A DNA stretch of 64,000 bases from Selenomonadales bacterium (GCA_018434945.1 JAHDOI010000035.1:1-64000); one strand, 5' to 3'. Positions 8,185 to 17,223 are shown, numbered from the stretch's first letter. The notes: generated by a model not told the origin, from the sequence alone. Translations and numbers: made by a program.

Positions 8185-9249
8185 CTATCGGCGGCCGCCT
8201 TTCCTGGCAAAACGGGTTGTGTCGATGCCGCGGGCGTCGAGCCACTCCCTGCTCTTGCCGGTTATCACGACAGGCACTTTCGCCAGGGCGGGGATGTTGC
8301 GCGCCCCGACGAGGAGCATGTAACGCCTCATTTCCGTAAGAAAGGCATCGAACCAGGCGACGGCGTCGGCCAGGCTCTTTTCCCGCAGCAGCCTGATGGC
8401 CGGGGTGGCGATGGCGACGGAACACCCGCCGACGGCCAGAGCTTTTACGGCGTCGAGGGGGCTGCGGATGCCGCCGGAGACGACGAGGTCGACGGCTGGG
8501 GGCAGAACGGAAGCTACCTCGACGGCGCAGACGGCGGTGGGTATCCCCCAGGCCAGAGTGTCGGCCGGCAGTTCGGCTGAGCCGCGGGCTGCTTCGATGG
8601 CGACGAAGTTTGTGCCGCCCGCACCGCCGGTGTCGATTGCCCTGATGCCGGCCGCTGCCAGGGCTTCGGCCTGTTCGCCGGCGACGCCGGAGCCTACTTC
8701 CTTGACGATGACGGGGACGGGGCTGGCGGCGGCGATAGCGGCGATGTTTTCGAGGTAGCCGCTGAAGTCGCGGTCTCCCTCGGGCATGGCGAGTTCCTGG
8801 GCGGTGTTGAGGTGGATCTGGATGGCGTCGGCGCCGATCATCGACACCGCCCGGACTGCCTGGTCCGGGGTGGCGTGGGCGCCGAGGTTGGCAAACAGTA
8901 CGCCGTCGGGGTTGACGGAGCGAACGATCTGGTAGGATTCGCTTACCGCCGGGTTTTCGAGGGCGGCGTACTGGGAACCTACGGCCATGGCTGCGCCGGT
9001 CCGCTTGGCGAGTTCGGCCAGCTGGGCGTTGACGGCGGTGACGTCGGCCGCGCCGCCGGTGATGGCGTTGATGATGACCGGGTGGCGCATGGGTATGCCA
9101 GCGACGGCCGTGGTCAGGTCGATGGCGGAGAAGGCCAGGCCCGGCAGGCAGTTATGAACGAGCGAGAAGTCGGCGAAGCCGTTGGCCGCCGGTCCGTCAT
9201 CGAGGGCGAGTGAGTATTTGAGATGGTCGAGTTTGCGCGATTGGCGCAC
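8185..9249 (-). CDS. fni: Type 2 isopentenyl-diphosphate delta-isomerase
   Basis: Fni is an FMN- and NADPH-dependent enzyme that interconverts isopentenyl and dimethylallyl diphosphate for isoprenoid synthesis. The 354-residue protein starts RQSRKLDHLKYSLAL, matching the RKxDHL start of the family, and has MAVGSQYAALENP, IQIHLNTAQELAMPEGDRDF, VIVKEVGSG, GGAGGTNF and SGGIRSPLDAVKAL in the expected order of a TIM-barrel flavoprotein. The GTG at 9249 is inferred from that N-terminus; the upstream frame is shadow sequence. The neighbouring ispH makes the product pair that this enzyme balances. Confidence 0.93.
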   Translation of the reverse strand: MRQSRKLDHLKYSLALDDGPAANGFADFSLVHNCLPGLAFSAIDLTTAVAGIPMRHPVIINAITGGAADVTAVNAQLAELAKRTGAAMAVGSQYAALENPAVSESYQIVRSVNPDGVLFANLGAHATPDQAVRAVSMIGADAIQIHLNTAQELAMPEGDRDFSGYLENIAAIAAASPVPVIVKEVGSGVAGEQAEALAAAGIRAIDTGGAGGTNFVAIEAARGSAELPADTLAWGIPTAVCAVEVASVLPPAVDLVVSGGIRSPLDAVKALAVGGCSVAIATPAIRLLREKSLADAVAWFDAFLTEMRRYMLLVGARNIPALAKVPVVITGKSREWLDARGIDTTRFARKGGRR

Positions 9250-9263
9250 ACGTCCACAACCCT

Positions 9264-11234
9264 TCAGTCTTCTCGTTTGAAGAGATGGCCGAGCTTGTCG
9301 CCGATGGTGAAGCCCAGCCCTTTGCCGCTTTCCTGGAGGTAGGGGCTGTATTCGGCGCGGTCGCGGTCCTGCTTTGCCTGAGCGATGCTGAGGGAGATGC
9401 GTTTCGTCTTTTTGTCGACGCCGAGGATTTTGACGTTTACTTCCTGGCCGGCGGCGACAACTTCTTCGGCTTTTTCCACCCGGCGGTCGTCGAGTTCGGA
9501 GATGTGGACAAGCCCTTCCACTCCAGGAGCTACTTCGACGAATGCGCCGAATTTGGAGGTTTTGGTGACTTTTCCGGGGACGACGGCGCCTACGGTGAGA
9601 GTTTCCGCGATGTCGAACCAAGGGTCGCGCTGCACGGCTTTGAGGCTGAGAGATATTTTCCTGGTCTGCGGGTCGAGTTTGAGGATGACGACGTCGACTT
9701 CGTCGCCGACGTTGACGACTTCGGAGGCTGTTTTGACCCTGTGCCAGGAAAGATCGGAGATGTGGACAAGTCCGTCGACGCCGCCGATGTCCACAAAGGC
9801 ACCGAAGTCGGCGAGGCGGCGAACCGTGCCGTGGACGGTCTGGCCGGGCTGGAATCGGGCGAAGATTTCCTCCTCGCGGCGGCGGCGTTCTTCTTCCAGG
9901 ACGGCGCGCCGGGAGAGGACGACCCGTTTTTTGTCCCTATCCACTTCGATGGGCAGGACGCTCAGGGTTTGGCCGGAGAATATGCTGAGATCCTCGACGA
10001 ACCTTACGTCGGCCTGCGAGGCGGGTATGAAGCCCCGTACACCGAATACGGCCACCGAGAGACCGCCTTTTACAGCTTCAATCACTTTCCCTTCGATGGG
10101 TTGCCGGGCGTTTTGGGCGTTTTCGAGTTTGTCCCAGGCGATGACGCTGTCGGCGCGGACTTTCGACAGCTTGATGGCGCCTTCGCTGCTGTCGGCATCG
10201 ATGACGTACACGTCGATTTCGTCGCCTTCTTTGACGGCGTCTTCCGCTTTGGCGGGCTGCGGGTAAGCGAGTTCGGCGAGCGGGATGACGCCCTCGGCCT
10301 TGTAGCCGATGTCGACGAACACTTCGTCTTCACGGACTCTTACGATTTTACCCTTTACGATGCTGCCTTTCTCGATTTGACTGATTTCCTGCTCCATTGC
10401 TTGATCGAATTCCTGCATTTTACGATATACCTCCTCAATAACCCATTCGGGGGTGGATGCGCCGGCGGTTATGCCAGCCGCCTCCGCGCCCCTGAACCAC
10501 GCGGGGTCCAGTTCGGCCGCTGTTTCTATGTGATACACCCTGCTGCCTGCCTCGCGGCACAGCTCGGCCAGGCGGGTGGTGTTGGCGCTGCCGCGGCCGC
10601 CGACGACGATCATGACGCCGACGCGCGCCGCCAGGTCGACGGCAGCCTGTTGACGCAGTTCGGTGGCGGTGCAGATGGTCCTGTTGATCTGGATGTCGCC
10701 GGTTTTGGTGTTCAGGATGGCGACGATGTCGGCAAACCTGGCTGGCGGGAACGTGGTCTGGGAGACGACCCCCATGCGCGGTATTTCCGGCAGGGCGTCC
10801 GCTTCAGCGGCTGTTTCGACGACGACGGTGCCTTCGCCGGCCCAGGCGACGATGCTGTTGACTTCGGGATGTCCCCTCTCCCCCACCACGACGATCGTGT
10901 AGCCTTTTTCCCTCAGGTCGCGGGCGGCTGTCTGGGCTTTTTTGACATGGGGGCAGGTGGCGTCGACGACGGTAAGGTTTTTGGCGGCCGCCTGGCGGTA
11001 AGTTTCCGGCGGGGCGCCGTGAGAACGGATGATGACGGTGTCGCCTTCGATGGCGTCGAGGTCGTCTACGGTGCCGACGCCTTCGGCGGCCAGCCGGGCG
11101 ACGAGCTGGGGATTATGGATGATGGGCCCGAGGGTGGCGGCTTTGCCCGGGCGCTCCGCGCAGCCGCGGGCCATGGCGACGGCCCGTTCGACGCCATAGC
11201 AGAAGCCGCGGTGTTCGGCAAGCAGGATCTTCAC
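9264..11234 (-). CDS. ispH-rpsA: IspH (HMBPP reductase) fused to ribosomal protein S1-like repeats
   Basis: Residues 1 to about 280 are IspH, the 4Fe-4S enzyme that makes IPP and DMAPP in the MEP pathway. Cys12 (GFCYGV), Cys of DATCPHV (about 93) and Cys of RTICTATE (about 190) can be the cluster ligands, and GHPEV carries the catalytic glutamate. From about residue 290 there are four S1 RNA-binding repeats, two of them ending in DGLVHISDLSWHR and EGLVHISELDDRR. Such fusions are known in Firmicutes. The GTG start at 11234 follows GGAGG by six bases. No in-frame stop or internal break separates the two halves. Confidence 0.96.
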   Translation of the reverse strand: MKILLAEHRGFCYGVERAVAMARGCAERPGKAATLGPIIHNPQLVARLAAEGVGTVDDLDAIEGDTVIIRSHGAPPETYRQAAAKNLTVVDATCPHVKKAQTAARDLREKGYTIVVVGERGHPEVNSIVAWAGEGTVVVETAAEADALPEIPRMGVVSQTTFPPARFADIVAILNTKTGDIQINRTICTATELRQQAAVDLAARVGVMIVVGGRGSANTTRLAELCREAGSRVYHIETAAELDPAWFRGAEAAGITAGASTPEWVIEEVYRKMQEFDQAMEQEISQIEKGSIVKGKIVRVREDEVFVDIGYKAEGVIPLAELAYPQPAKAEDAVKEGDEIDVYVIDADSSEGAIKLSKVRADSVIAWDKLENAQNARQPIEGKVIEAVKGGLSVAVFGVRGFIPASQADVRFVEDLSIFSGQTLSVLPIEVDRDKKRVVLSRRAVLEEERRRREEEIFARFQPGQTVHGTVRRLADFGAFVDIGGVDGLVHISDLSWHRVKTASEVVNVGDEVDVVILKLDPQTRKISLSLKAVQRDPWFDIAETLTVGAVVPGKVTKTSKFGAFVEVAPGVEGLVHISELDDRRVEKAEEVVAAGQEVNVKILGVDKKTKRISLSIAQAKQDRDRAEYSPYLQESGKGLGFTIGDKLGHLFKRED

Positions 11235-11285
11235 TGTTGGCCTCCGGATGATGTTGTTACAAAGTTCTTATTGGTATTCGTCCAC

Positions 11286-11310
11286 TTTTATTATAATTCC
11301 TTTTCCCGGC
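11286..11310 (-). promoter_or_regulatory. Possible sigma-A promoter of ispH-rpsA
   Basis: In the AT-rich gap before ispH-rpsA the minus strand carries TATAAT (near 11290-11296) inside GGAATTATAATAAAAG. A -35 box is poor (TTAAAA about 18 bases upstream). It is the only good -10 in the 140-base gap. Confidence 0.35.
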
Positions 11311-11324
11311 AAATTTTAATTATC

Positions 11325-11361
11325 GAAGAAGAAGGTCCGCGCCGTCGGCGCGGACCTTCTG
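11325..11361 (-). terminator. Intrinsic terminator after cstA copy 1
   Basis: A 14-bp GC-rich stem (AGAAGGTCCGCGCC/GGCGCGGACCTTCT) follows the cstA stop at 11375. The minus strand then reads TTCTTCG, a T-rich but interrupted tail. Confidence 0.75.
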
Positions 11362-11374
11362 AGGTACGGTGAGA

Positions 11375-13234
11375 TTAGCTCGGGATATTCGGCTTGGTTT
11401 CGCCGAACTGACAGACCGCCGGGACGTCGGTGTTCATGCCCTCGGGTTTGGCGGTGCCGAAGAGACGCGACCATACCCGGAGGGAGTCGAGGAGGATGAT
11501 GACCACCATAATGAGGATGATGATGCTGAGCGCGGCCATGAGGTTGCCGTTGAAAGTGTTAAGTTTGAGGTATACGGCGATATTCTTATAGCCTGCGGTG
11601 ATGGTAGTCGCCGCGAGGAAGGTCAGCGGCACGAGGGTAACGAGGGTATGAGCCTTGGTGGCGGAAATCTTGAGAATAACGGTGGTGCCGATGGCCAGGG
11701 CGATAACCGCCAGCAATTGGTTGGTGACGCCGAACATCGGCCAGATGGTGCTGACTTCGCCGCTGTAGAGGAGGTAGCCCCAGCTGAAGCTGACGACGGC
11801 GCCGGTGAAGAAGATGCCGGGCCACCAGCCGGTTTCCTTGAGGGGCGGGTAGACATAGGTGCCGAGCACATCCTGGAGGATGTAACGGCCTACGCGGGTG
11901 CCGGCGTCGATGGTGGTGAGGATGAAGAGGGCCTCGAACATGAGGGCAAACTGATACCAGTAGCTCATGAGGCTCTTCATGCCGCCGATGCTGGAGAAGA
12001 TGTGGGCCATGCCGACGGCGAGCGAAACGGCGCCGCCCGGGCGGTGCATGACCTGGATGCCGACGAGCTGTTCGAGCTGCTTGATCTCGACAGTCGGGAA
12101 GGCACCCTGAATCTTGGCGTAGACAGGCGCGAGGGTGTTGATGGCGAAATAGTCGCCGGGAAACATGACGACGGCGGAGATAAGGGCCATGGTGGCGACG
12201 AAGCCTTCGACGAGCATGCTGCCGTAGCCGATGAACATGGCCTGGCTTTCCATCTCGAGCATCTTGGGTGTCGTGCCCGAGCTGATGAGAGCGTGGAAGC
12301 CGGAGATGGCGCCGCAGGCGATGGTGATGAAGACGAACGGCCAGACGGGGCCGGGGATGATGGGGCCGCCGCCGGCGATGAACGGGGTGGTGATCGGCAT
12401 GTTGACATCCGGCTGGACGATGAGGATGCCGAGGGCCAGCGCAAGCACGGTGCCGATCTTCATGTAGGAGCTGAGGTAGTCGCGCGGGGCGAGGAGCAGC
12501 CAGACCGGCAGAACGGCGGCGATGAAGCCGTAGATCGGCAGGGCGATGGCGACCTGTTCGCGTGAAAGTGTGAAAAATGGAGCTAGTCCGCCCCACGCCT
12601 GGCCGGGCATCACCCAATGGCCGGCGAAGACCGCGAAGAGGACGAGGAGGAAGCCGACGATCGACCCGGAACGGATCGCCCCTGGGGCGATTTTGAACAT
12701 ATAGAGACCGATGACGATGGCGATGGGGATGGTCATGAAGAGGGTGAAAGCTCCCCACGGATTTTTCATCATCGCGAAAACGATGACGATGCCGAGGCCC
12801 GCCATGGCGAGGATGATGATAAAGAGGATGGCGATCGAGGTGGTGAAGCCGGTAACGGGGCCGACCTCTTTACGGGCTATTGTGGCCAGCGATTGGCCGT
12901 TGTGGCGCACGGAGGCGAAGAGGATGATGAAGTCGTGGACAGCGCCGGCGAAGATGGAGCCGAGGACGATCCAGGCGAAGCCGGGGCCCCAGCCGTACTG
13001 TGCGCCGAGGACGGGACCGACGAGCGGGCCCGCGCCGGCGATGGCGGCAAAATGATGACCGAATAATACCCATTTGTTGGTCGGCACATACTCGCGGCCG
13101 TCGTTGCAGCGATGAGCCGGCGTGACGTTAGCGTCGTTGAGCATGAGGACCTTGGCGGCAATGAATGCGCCGTAGAAGCGATAAGCCAGGACGAATGCGC
13201 AGGCGGCTATGACCAGTAACCAGACTGAATTCAC
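11375..13234 (-). CDS. CstA/BtsT-family carrier (copy 1)
   Basis: This 619-residue polytopic membrane protein belongs to the carbon starvation CstA family. Characterised members import pyruvate or peptides by proton symport; which substrate applies here is not shown. It has GHHFAAIAGAGPLVGPVL, GAVHDFIILFASVRHNGQS and GAISGFHALISSGTTPK, all family signatures, and about 16 membrane segments. The C-terminus PEGMNTDVPAVCQFGETKPNIPS is nearly identical to that of copy 2, and most of the protein differs only at scattered conservative positions. The GTG start follows AAAGGAGGAAAAAGC. It has its own promoter and terminator. Confidence 0.93.
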   Translation of the reverse strand: MNSVWLLVIAACAFVLAYRFYGAFIAAKVLMLNDANVTPAHRCNDGREYVPTNKWVLFGHHFAAIAGAGPLVGPVLGAQYGWGPGFAWIVLGSIFAGAVHDFIILFASVRHNGQSLATIARKEVGPVTGFTTSIAILFIIILAMAGLGIVIVFAMMKNPWGAFTLFMTIPIAIVIGLYMFKIAPGAIRSGSIVGFLLVLFAVFAGHWVMPGQAWGGLAPFFTLSREQVAIALPIYGFIAAVLPVWLLLAPRDYLSSYMKIGTVLALALGILIVQPDVNMPITTPFIAGGGPIIPGPVWPFVFITIACGAISGFHALISSGTTPKMLEMESQAMFIGYGSMLVEGFVATMALISAVVMFPGDYFAINTLAPVYAKIQGAFPTVEIKQLEQLVGIQVMHRPGGAVSLAVGMAHIFSSIGGMKSLMSYWYQFALMFEALFILTTIDAGTRVGRYILQDVLGTYVYPPLKETGWWPGIFFTGAVVSFSWGYLLYSGEVSTIWPMFGVTNQLLAVIALAIGTTVILKISATKAHTLVTLVPLTFLAATTITAGYKNIAVYLKLNTFNGNLMAALSIIILIMVVIILLDSLRVWSRLFGTAKPEGMNTDVPAVCQFGETKPNIPS

Positions 13235-13367
13235 GCTTTTTCCTCCTTTGTAATAGTATTGGTATTACCGGGGGAATAAGGCTGCGTCCCTCACCTCCTC
13301 ATCATGAAAGATAGGGGGTACGAGTTGTTCGACTATTCGCTAAATTCATCCTGCGTATTTTACTCCA

Positions 13368-13396
13368 TTAGTAAGTATAGCCCGGCAATTTGTCAA
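13368..13396 (-). promoter_or_regulatory. Promoter of cstA copy 1
   Basis: TTGACA (13391-13396) is followed after 17 bases by TACTAA (13368-13373) on the minus strand. The block from TTTGACA to CTATACTTA is conserved at the same place before cstA copy 2, which supports function. The TATACT within the spacer is also conserved but sits only 11 bases from the -35. Confidence 0.6.
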
Positions 13397-13411
13397 AAGG
13401 CAAGACTTCTG

Positions 13412-13434
13412 CCGCCAAATGCGGCTTTTGGCGG
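13412..13434. promoter_or_regulatory. Inverted repeat upstream of cstA copy 1 promoter
   Basis: An 8-bp inverted repeat CCGCCAAA (13412-13419)/TTTGGCGG (13427-13434) with a 7-base loop lies 16-38 bases upstream of the -35 box. It could be an operator, or a further hairpin in the tandem termination region of copy 2. It does not match the LytTR consensus. Confidence 0.4.
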
Positions 13435-13450
13435 TTAAACGGAGGATTTT

Positions 13451-13497
13451 TGCCGGTGAACCGGCAAAAAAAAACCGCGCCGTAAAGCGCGGTCTTT
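13451..13497 (-). terminator. Tandem intrinsic terminator after cstA copy 2
   Basis: A stem ACCGCGC (13474-13480)/GCGCGGT (13487-13493) is followed on the minus strand by a run of nine Ts. A second hairpin, TGCCGG/CCGGCA (13451-13466), comes next. It separates the two almost identical cstA genes. Confidence 0.85.
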
Positions 13498-13514
13498 TGG
13501 TGATACAGTTGGTA

Positions 13515-15383
13515 TTAGCTCGGGATGTTGGGTTTGGTTTCGCCGAACTGGCAGACAGCCTGCACGTCGGTGTTCATGCCTTCGGGCTTGGCGGTGCCGA
13601 AGAGGCGCGTCCACAGGCGGATGGAGTCGACGATGATAATGACGACCATGACGATCAGGATGATGCTGAGGGCCGCCATGAGGTTGCCGTTGAAGGTATT
13701 GAGTTTGAGGTAGTTGCCGATGTTGAGGTAACCGGCAGTGATGGTCGTAGCCGCGAGGAATGCCAGCGGCACGATGGTGACGAGGGTGTAGGCTTTGTTT
13801 TTCGCCAGCTTGAGGATGATGGTGGTGCCGAGAGCCAGGGCGATGACGGCCAGCAGCTGGTTGGCGACGCCGAACATCGGCCAGATGGTGCCAACGTTGC
13901 CGGTGTAGAGGAGATAGCCCCAGCTGAAGCTGACGATGGCGCCGGTGAAGAAGATGCCGGGCCACCAGCCGGTTTCCTTGAGAGGCGGATAGACGTAGGT
14001 GCCGAGAACGTCCTGAAGGATGTAGCGGCCTACGCGGGTACCGGCGTCGATGGTGGTGAGGATGAAGAGGGCTTCGAACATGAGGGCGAATTGATACCAG
14101 TAGCTCATGAGGCTCTTCATGCCGCCGATGCTGGAGAAGATGTGGGCCATGCCGACGGCGAGCGAAACGGCGCCGCCCGGACGGTGCATGACCTGGATGC
14201 CGACGAGCTTTTCGAGTTCTTTTATCTCGACGGTGGGGAACATGGCCTGGATCTTGGCGTAAGCAGGCGCGAGAGTGTTGATGGCGAAAAAGTCGCCGGG
14301 GTACATGACGACTGCGGAGATGAGGGCCATCATGGCGACGAAGCCTTCGACGAGCATGCTGCCGTAGCCGATGAACAGGGCCTGGCTTTCCATCTCGATC
14401 ATCTTGGGCGTGGTGCCCGAGCTGATGAGAGCGTGGAAGCCGGAGATGGCGCCGCAGGCGATGGTGATGAAGACGAACGGCCATACGGGGCCGGGGATGA
14501 TGGGGCCGCCGCCGGCGACGAACGGCGTGGTCATCGGCATGTTGACGGTCGGCTGGACGATGAGGATGCCGAGGGCCAGAGCGAGCACGGTGCCGATCTT
14601 CATGTAGGAGCTGAGGTAGTCGCGCGGGGCGAGGAGCAGCCATACCGGCAGGACGGCGGCGATGAAGCCGTAAATCGGCAGAGCGACGGATACCTGCTCG
14701 CGAGTGAGGGTGAAGATTCCGGACAGGCTTCCCCATGCCTGGCCTGGCATTACCCAATGGCCGGCGAATACCGCGAAGAGGACGAGGAGGAAGCCGACGA
14801 TCGAACCGGAACGGATCGACCCTGGGGAGATCTTGAACATATAGAGACCGATGACGATGGCGATGGGGATGGTCATGAAGAGGGTGAAGGCTCCCCACGG
14901 GTTTTTCATCATCGCGAACACGACGACGATGCCGAGGCCCGCCATGGCGAGGATGATGATGAAGAGGATGGCGATCGAGGTGGTGAAGCCGGTGATCGGG
15001 CCGACCTCTTTACGGGCTATTGTGGCCAGCGACTGACCGTTATGACGCACGGAGGCGAAGAGGATGATGAAGTCGTGGACAGCGCCGGCGAAGATGGAGC
15101 CGAGCAGTATCCAGGCGAAGCCGGGGCCCCAGCCGTACTGGGATGCGAGGACGGGGCCGACGAGCGGACCTGCGCCGGCGATGGCGGCAAAATGATGACC
15201 GAATAATACCCATTTGTTGGTCGGCACATACTCGCGGCCGTCGTTGCAGCGGTGAGCCGGCGTGACGTTGGCGTCGTTGAGCATGAGGACCTTGGCGGCG
15301 ATGAATGCACCGTAGTAGCGGTACGCAAGGATGAATGCGCACGCGGCTACGATGAGCAGCCAGATGGAGTTGATCTTTTCCAC
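13515..15383 (-). CDS. CstA/BtsT-family carrier (copy 2)
   Basis: The 622-residue integral membrane protein is a close paralogue of the gene just downstream, with the same GHHFAAIAGAGPLVGP, HDFIILFASVRHNGQS and FHALISSGTTPK signatures and the same C-terminal motif CQFGETKPNIPS. Family members are proton-coupled pyruvate or peptide importers; the substrate here is not proven. The GTG at 15383 follows AAAGGAGGTAATTCTGC. Upstream lie a promoter conserved with copy 1 and a pair of LytTR-type sites, so the LytS/LytTR system at 17869-20327 is a likely regulator. Confidence 0.93.
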   Translation of the reverse strand: MEKINSIWLLIVAACAFILAYRYYGAFIAAKVLMLNDANVTPAHRCNDGREYVPTNKWVLFGHHFAAIAGAGPLVGPVLASQYGWGPGFAWILLGSIFAGAVHDFIILFASVRHNGQSLATIARKEVGPITGFTTSIAILFIIILAMAGLGIVVVFAMMKNPWGAFTLFMTIPIAIVIGLYMFKISPGSIRSGSIVGFLLVLFAVFAGHWVMPGQAWGSLSGIFTLTREQVSVALPIYGFIAAVLPVWLLLAPRDYLSSYMKIGTVLALALGILIVQPTVNMPMTTPFVAGGGPIIPGPVWPFVFITIACGAISGFHALISSGTTPKMIEMESQALFIGYGSMLVEGFVAMMALISAVVMYPGDFFAINTLAPAYAKIQAMFPTVEIKELEKLVGIQVMHRPGGAVSLAVGMAHIFSSIGGMKSLMSYWYQFALMFEALFILTTIDAGTRVGRYILQDVLGTYVYPPLKETGWWPGIFFTGAIVSFSWGYLLYTGNVGTIWPMFGVANQLLAVIALALGTTIILKLAKNKAYTLVTIVPLAFLAATTITAGYLNIGNYLKLNTFNGNLMAALSIILIVMVVIIIVDSIRLWTRLFGTAKPEGMNTDVQAVCQFGETKPNIPS

Positions 15384-15459
15384 GCAGAATTACCTCCTTT
15401 GGTATGTCCGTTCAGTTGGTGCGATTAGTGCTCCTCTTCCCTCCTTTTCGCTCGCGCCA

Positions 15460-15488
15460 TATTTAAGTATAGTCGCACATTATGTCAA
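15460..15488 (-). promoter_or_regulatory. Promoter of cstA copy 2
   Basis: TTGACA (15483-15488), 17 bases, then TAAATA (15460-15465) on the minus strand. The surrounding TTTGACA...CTATACTTA block is shared with the copy 1 promoter. Confidence 0.6.
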
Positions 15489-15526
15489 ACGACAATATAT
15501 TTATGTTCAATTGCACTATTTGCCAG

Positions 15527-15556
15527 ATGAACGGTTAGGTTGTTGTTCCGAACGGT
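15527..15556 (-). promoter_or_regulatory. Putative LytTR-regulator direct repeat
   Basis: On the minus strand ACCGTTCGG (15548-15556) and ACCGTTCAT (15527-15535) both match the LytTR consensus [TA][AC][CA]GTTN[AG][TG]. They are separated by 12 bases, so they are 21 bases (two helical turns) apart start to start, the usual geometry for this regulator class. They lie about 40 bases upstream of the cstA copy 2 -35 box. The cognate regulator gene is at 17869-18633. Confidence 0.65.
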
Positions 15557-15568
15557 TTCAAATTACGC

Positions 15569-15606
15569 AAAAAGAAAGCCGCTGCATAAGCAGCGGCTTT
15601 CTTTTT
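15569..15606. terminator. Bidirectional terminator after cstA-type gene 3
   Basis: AAAGAAAGCCGCTGC/GCAGCGGCTTTCTTT forms a long stem around a short loop with A-runs and T-runs on both sides. It follows the stop at 15613 and should stop reading into the copy 2 promoter. Confidence 0.85.
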
Positions 15607-15612
15607 ATAAGG

Positions 15613-17223
15613 TCAGGCTGGGGTTATGGGTGTCTGATCTTTGTTTGAAAACACCGCCCAGGTTTCTTTAAGCAGCAGGACAGCCAAGACGAGGAGCAGG
15701 ACGCTGATTCCACAGATTATAAAGTTGTTGAGGTTGGCCATAATGAGCAGTACCAGCGCGGCGACCGTCGTGACGAGCATGAATGCCATGGGTAGCATGA
15801 TGAAGGTAGCCGATTTTTTGAGACCCTTCATGACCCATACGCCGACCGTCATGAGGGACAGCGCGGCAACCAGTTGGTTGGAGGCGCCGAATACCGGCCA
15901 AATCAGCGCCCAGGCGGGCTTGTTGCCGGTTTTGTAGAATATCAGCCCGATGGCGACGGCGACACCGATGGCGGTGGCGGTGTAGCGGTCGAGCTTCATG
16001 TCGAAGAACTCCTGGAGCTGATAGCGGGCCAGACGGGTTGCCGTGTCGAGCGAGGTGAGGATGAAGGAGTTGAGAGCCAGCAAGCCCAGGGATGTGCCGA
16101 CCCTTGGGTCGATGCCGATGAGGGCGGAGAACTTGCCGAGGCCTGCGCCGTATACGACTGTGGGGCCGCCTTTGAGCATTTCGCCGGCGATCATGATGGT
16201 GCCGATGGCGATGACGGCGACGATGCCTTCGACAAGCATCGAACCGTAGCCGATGGCGACGGCGTCGCTCTCTTTGCGGAGCTGTTTAGCCGTGGTGCCG
16301 CTGCCGACAAGGGCATGGAAGCCCGAGATGGCGCCGCACGCCACGGTTACGAACAACAGCGGCCACATGAGTTCTCCACCGGCGTTGGCAAAGCCTTTGA
16401 AAGCCGGCAGTTTGACGGCGAACTCCGATCCGAACAGCATGCCGACCGCGCCGATGAATACGGAGAAGTAGAGCAGGTAGGACGCAAGATAGTCGCGGGG
16501 CTGCAGGAGGAGCCAGACGGGCAGAACGGAGGCGCCGAAGATGTAGACGACGAGTATCCAGCGCCAGGTGTCGATACCGAGCTTGAACGCGGATTGAACC
16601 CACGGGTTGTATGAGCCGAAGAATACGGCGCCGAGAATTATCGGCACCATTATGACCGTAGCTACCTTGAGGGTGATGCCGAAGCGGTAGATGGCCATGC
16701 CGAAGACCATTGCCAGAAAAATGTACAAGATGCCGGAGAAGGCGACGGCCGGATCAGCCGCGAAGGTCTGGGCCGCCAGCTCGAGGAAAACGGCGATGAC
16801 CAGTGTGAGCGCCAGCCAGGTAAAGCAGAGGAAAAGCCGTTTACCCTTCTTGCCGATCCACTGGGAGACAACTTCACCGATGGACATTCCGCGGTGCCTG
16901 ATCGATGCCACCAGCGCTCCCATGTCGTGAACGCCGCCGAAGAATACCGAGCCGATGAGGACCCAGATGTAGGCCGGCAGCCACCCGAACATAGCAGAGG
17001 CGGCAATCGGGCCGACGATTGGGCCGGCACCGGCGATGGACGAGAAGTGGTGACCCAGCAGGACCGCAGGATGGGCCGGACAGTAATCCATCCCGTCGAA
17101 CATGCACTGGGCCGGAGTTTCCTTGCTGTCGTCCAGTTCGTATACTTTTCTCTGATAAGCGCCGTAATACTTAAAAGCTAGTATAAAGACCACTGCGGCA
17201 AATAAAAACATCGTCATCAACAT
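15613..17223 (-). CDS. CstA-family carrier (third, shorter type)
   Basis: This 536-residue membrane protein is a more distant CstA-family member than the two downstream copies. It shares LLGHHFSSIAGAGPIVGPI, GGVHDMGALVASIRHRGMS and CGAISGFHALVGSGTTAKQL. It lacks the long C-terminal part and ends in a short tail (SNKDQTPITPA). It probably transports a small carboxylate or peptide. It starts 42 bases after the stop of the unknown gene at 17266 and is probably co-transcribed with it. Start ATG 17223 follows AAGGGAGTG. Confidence 0.88.
   Translation of the reverse strand: MLMTMFLFAAVVFILAFKYYGAYQRKVYELDDSKETPAQCMFDGMDYCPAHPAVLLGHHFSSIAGAGPIVGPIAASAMFGWLPAYIWVLIGSVFFGGVHDMGALVASIRHRGMSIGEVVSQWIGKKGKRLFLCFTWLALTLVIAVFLELAAQTFAADPAVAFSGILYIFLAMVFGMAIYRFGITLKVATVIMVPIILGAVFFGSYNPWVQSAFKLGIDTWRWILVVYIFGASVLPVWLLLQPRDYLASYLLYFSVFIGAVGMLFGSEFAVKLPAFKGFANAGGELMWPLLFVTVACGAISGFHALVGSGTTAKQLRKESDAVAIGYGSMLVEGIVAVIAIGTIMIAGEMLKGGPTVVYGAGLGKFSALIGIDPRVGTSLGLLALNSFILTSLDTATRLARYQLQEFFDMKLDRYTATAIGVAVAIGLIFYKTGNKPAWALIWPVFGASNQLVAALSLMTVGVWVMKGLKKSATFIMLPMAFMLVTTVAALVLLIMANLNNFIICGISVLLLVLAVLLLKETWAVFSNKDQTPITPA

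Noticed and set aside
9250..9621. N-terminal extension of the fni frame
   Set aside because: The extra sequence is inside the ispH-rpsA coding region in another frame and is unlike any isomerase; the RKLDHL start fits the family.
9285..11372. 695-codon plus-strand open frame
   Set aside because: It lies antisense to the ispH-rpsA fusion, has no ribosome site, and its Asp/Gly/Phe-rich composition is that of a GC-driven shadow of the coding strand.
13374..13379. TATACT as the -10 box of the cstA promoters
   Set aside because: It is conserved in both copies but lies only 11 bases from TTGACA, too close for a standard sigma-A promoter; the hexamer at 17 bases was preferred, though a non-standard mode is possible.
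13419..15206. 595-codon plus-strand open frame
   Set aside because: It is antisense to cstA copy 2. A similar frame exists opposite cstA copy 1 because the two genes are nearly identical, so its conservation is not evidence of coding.
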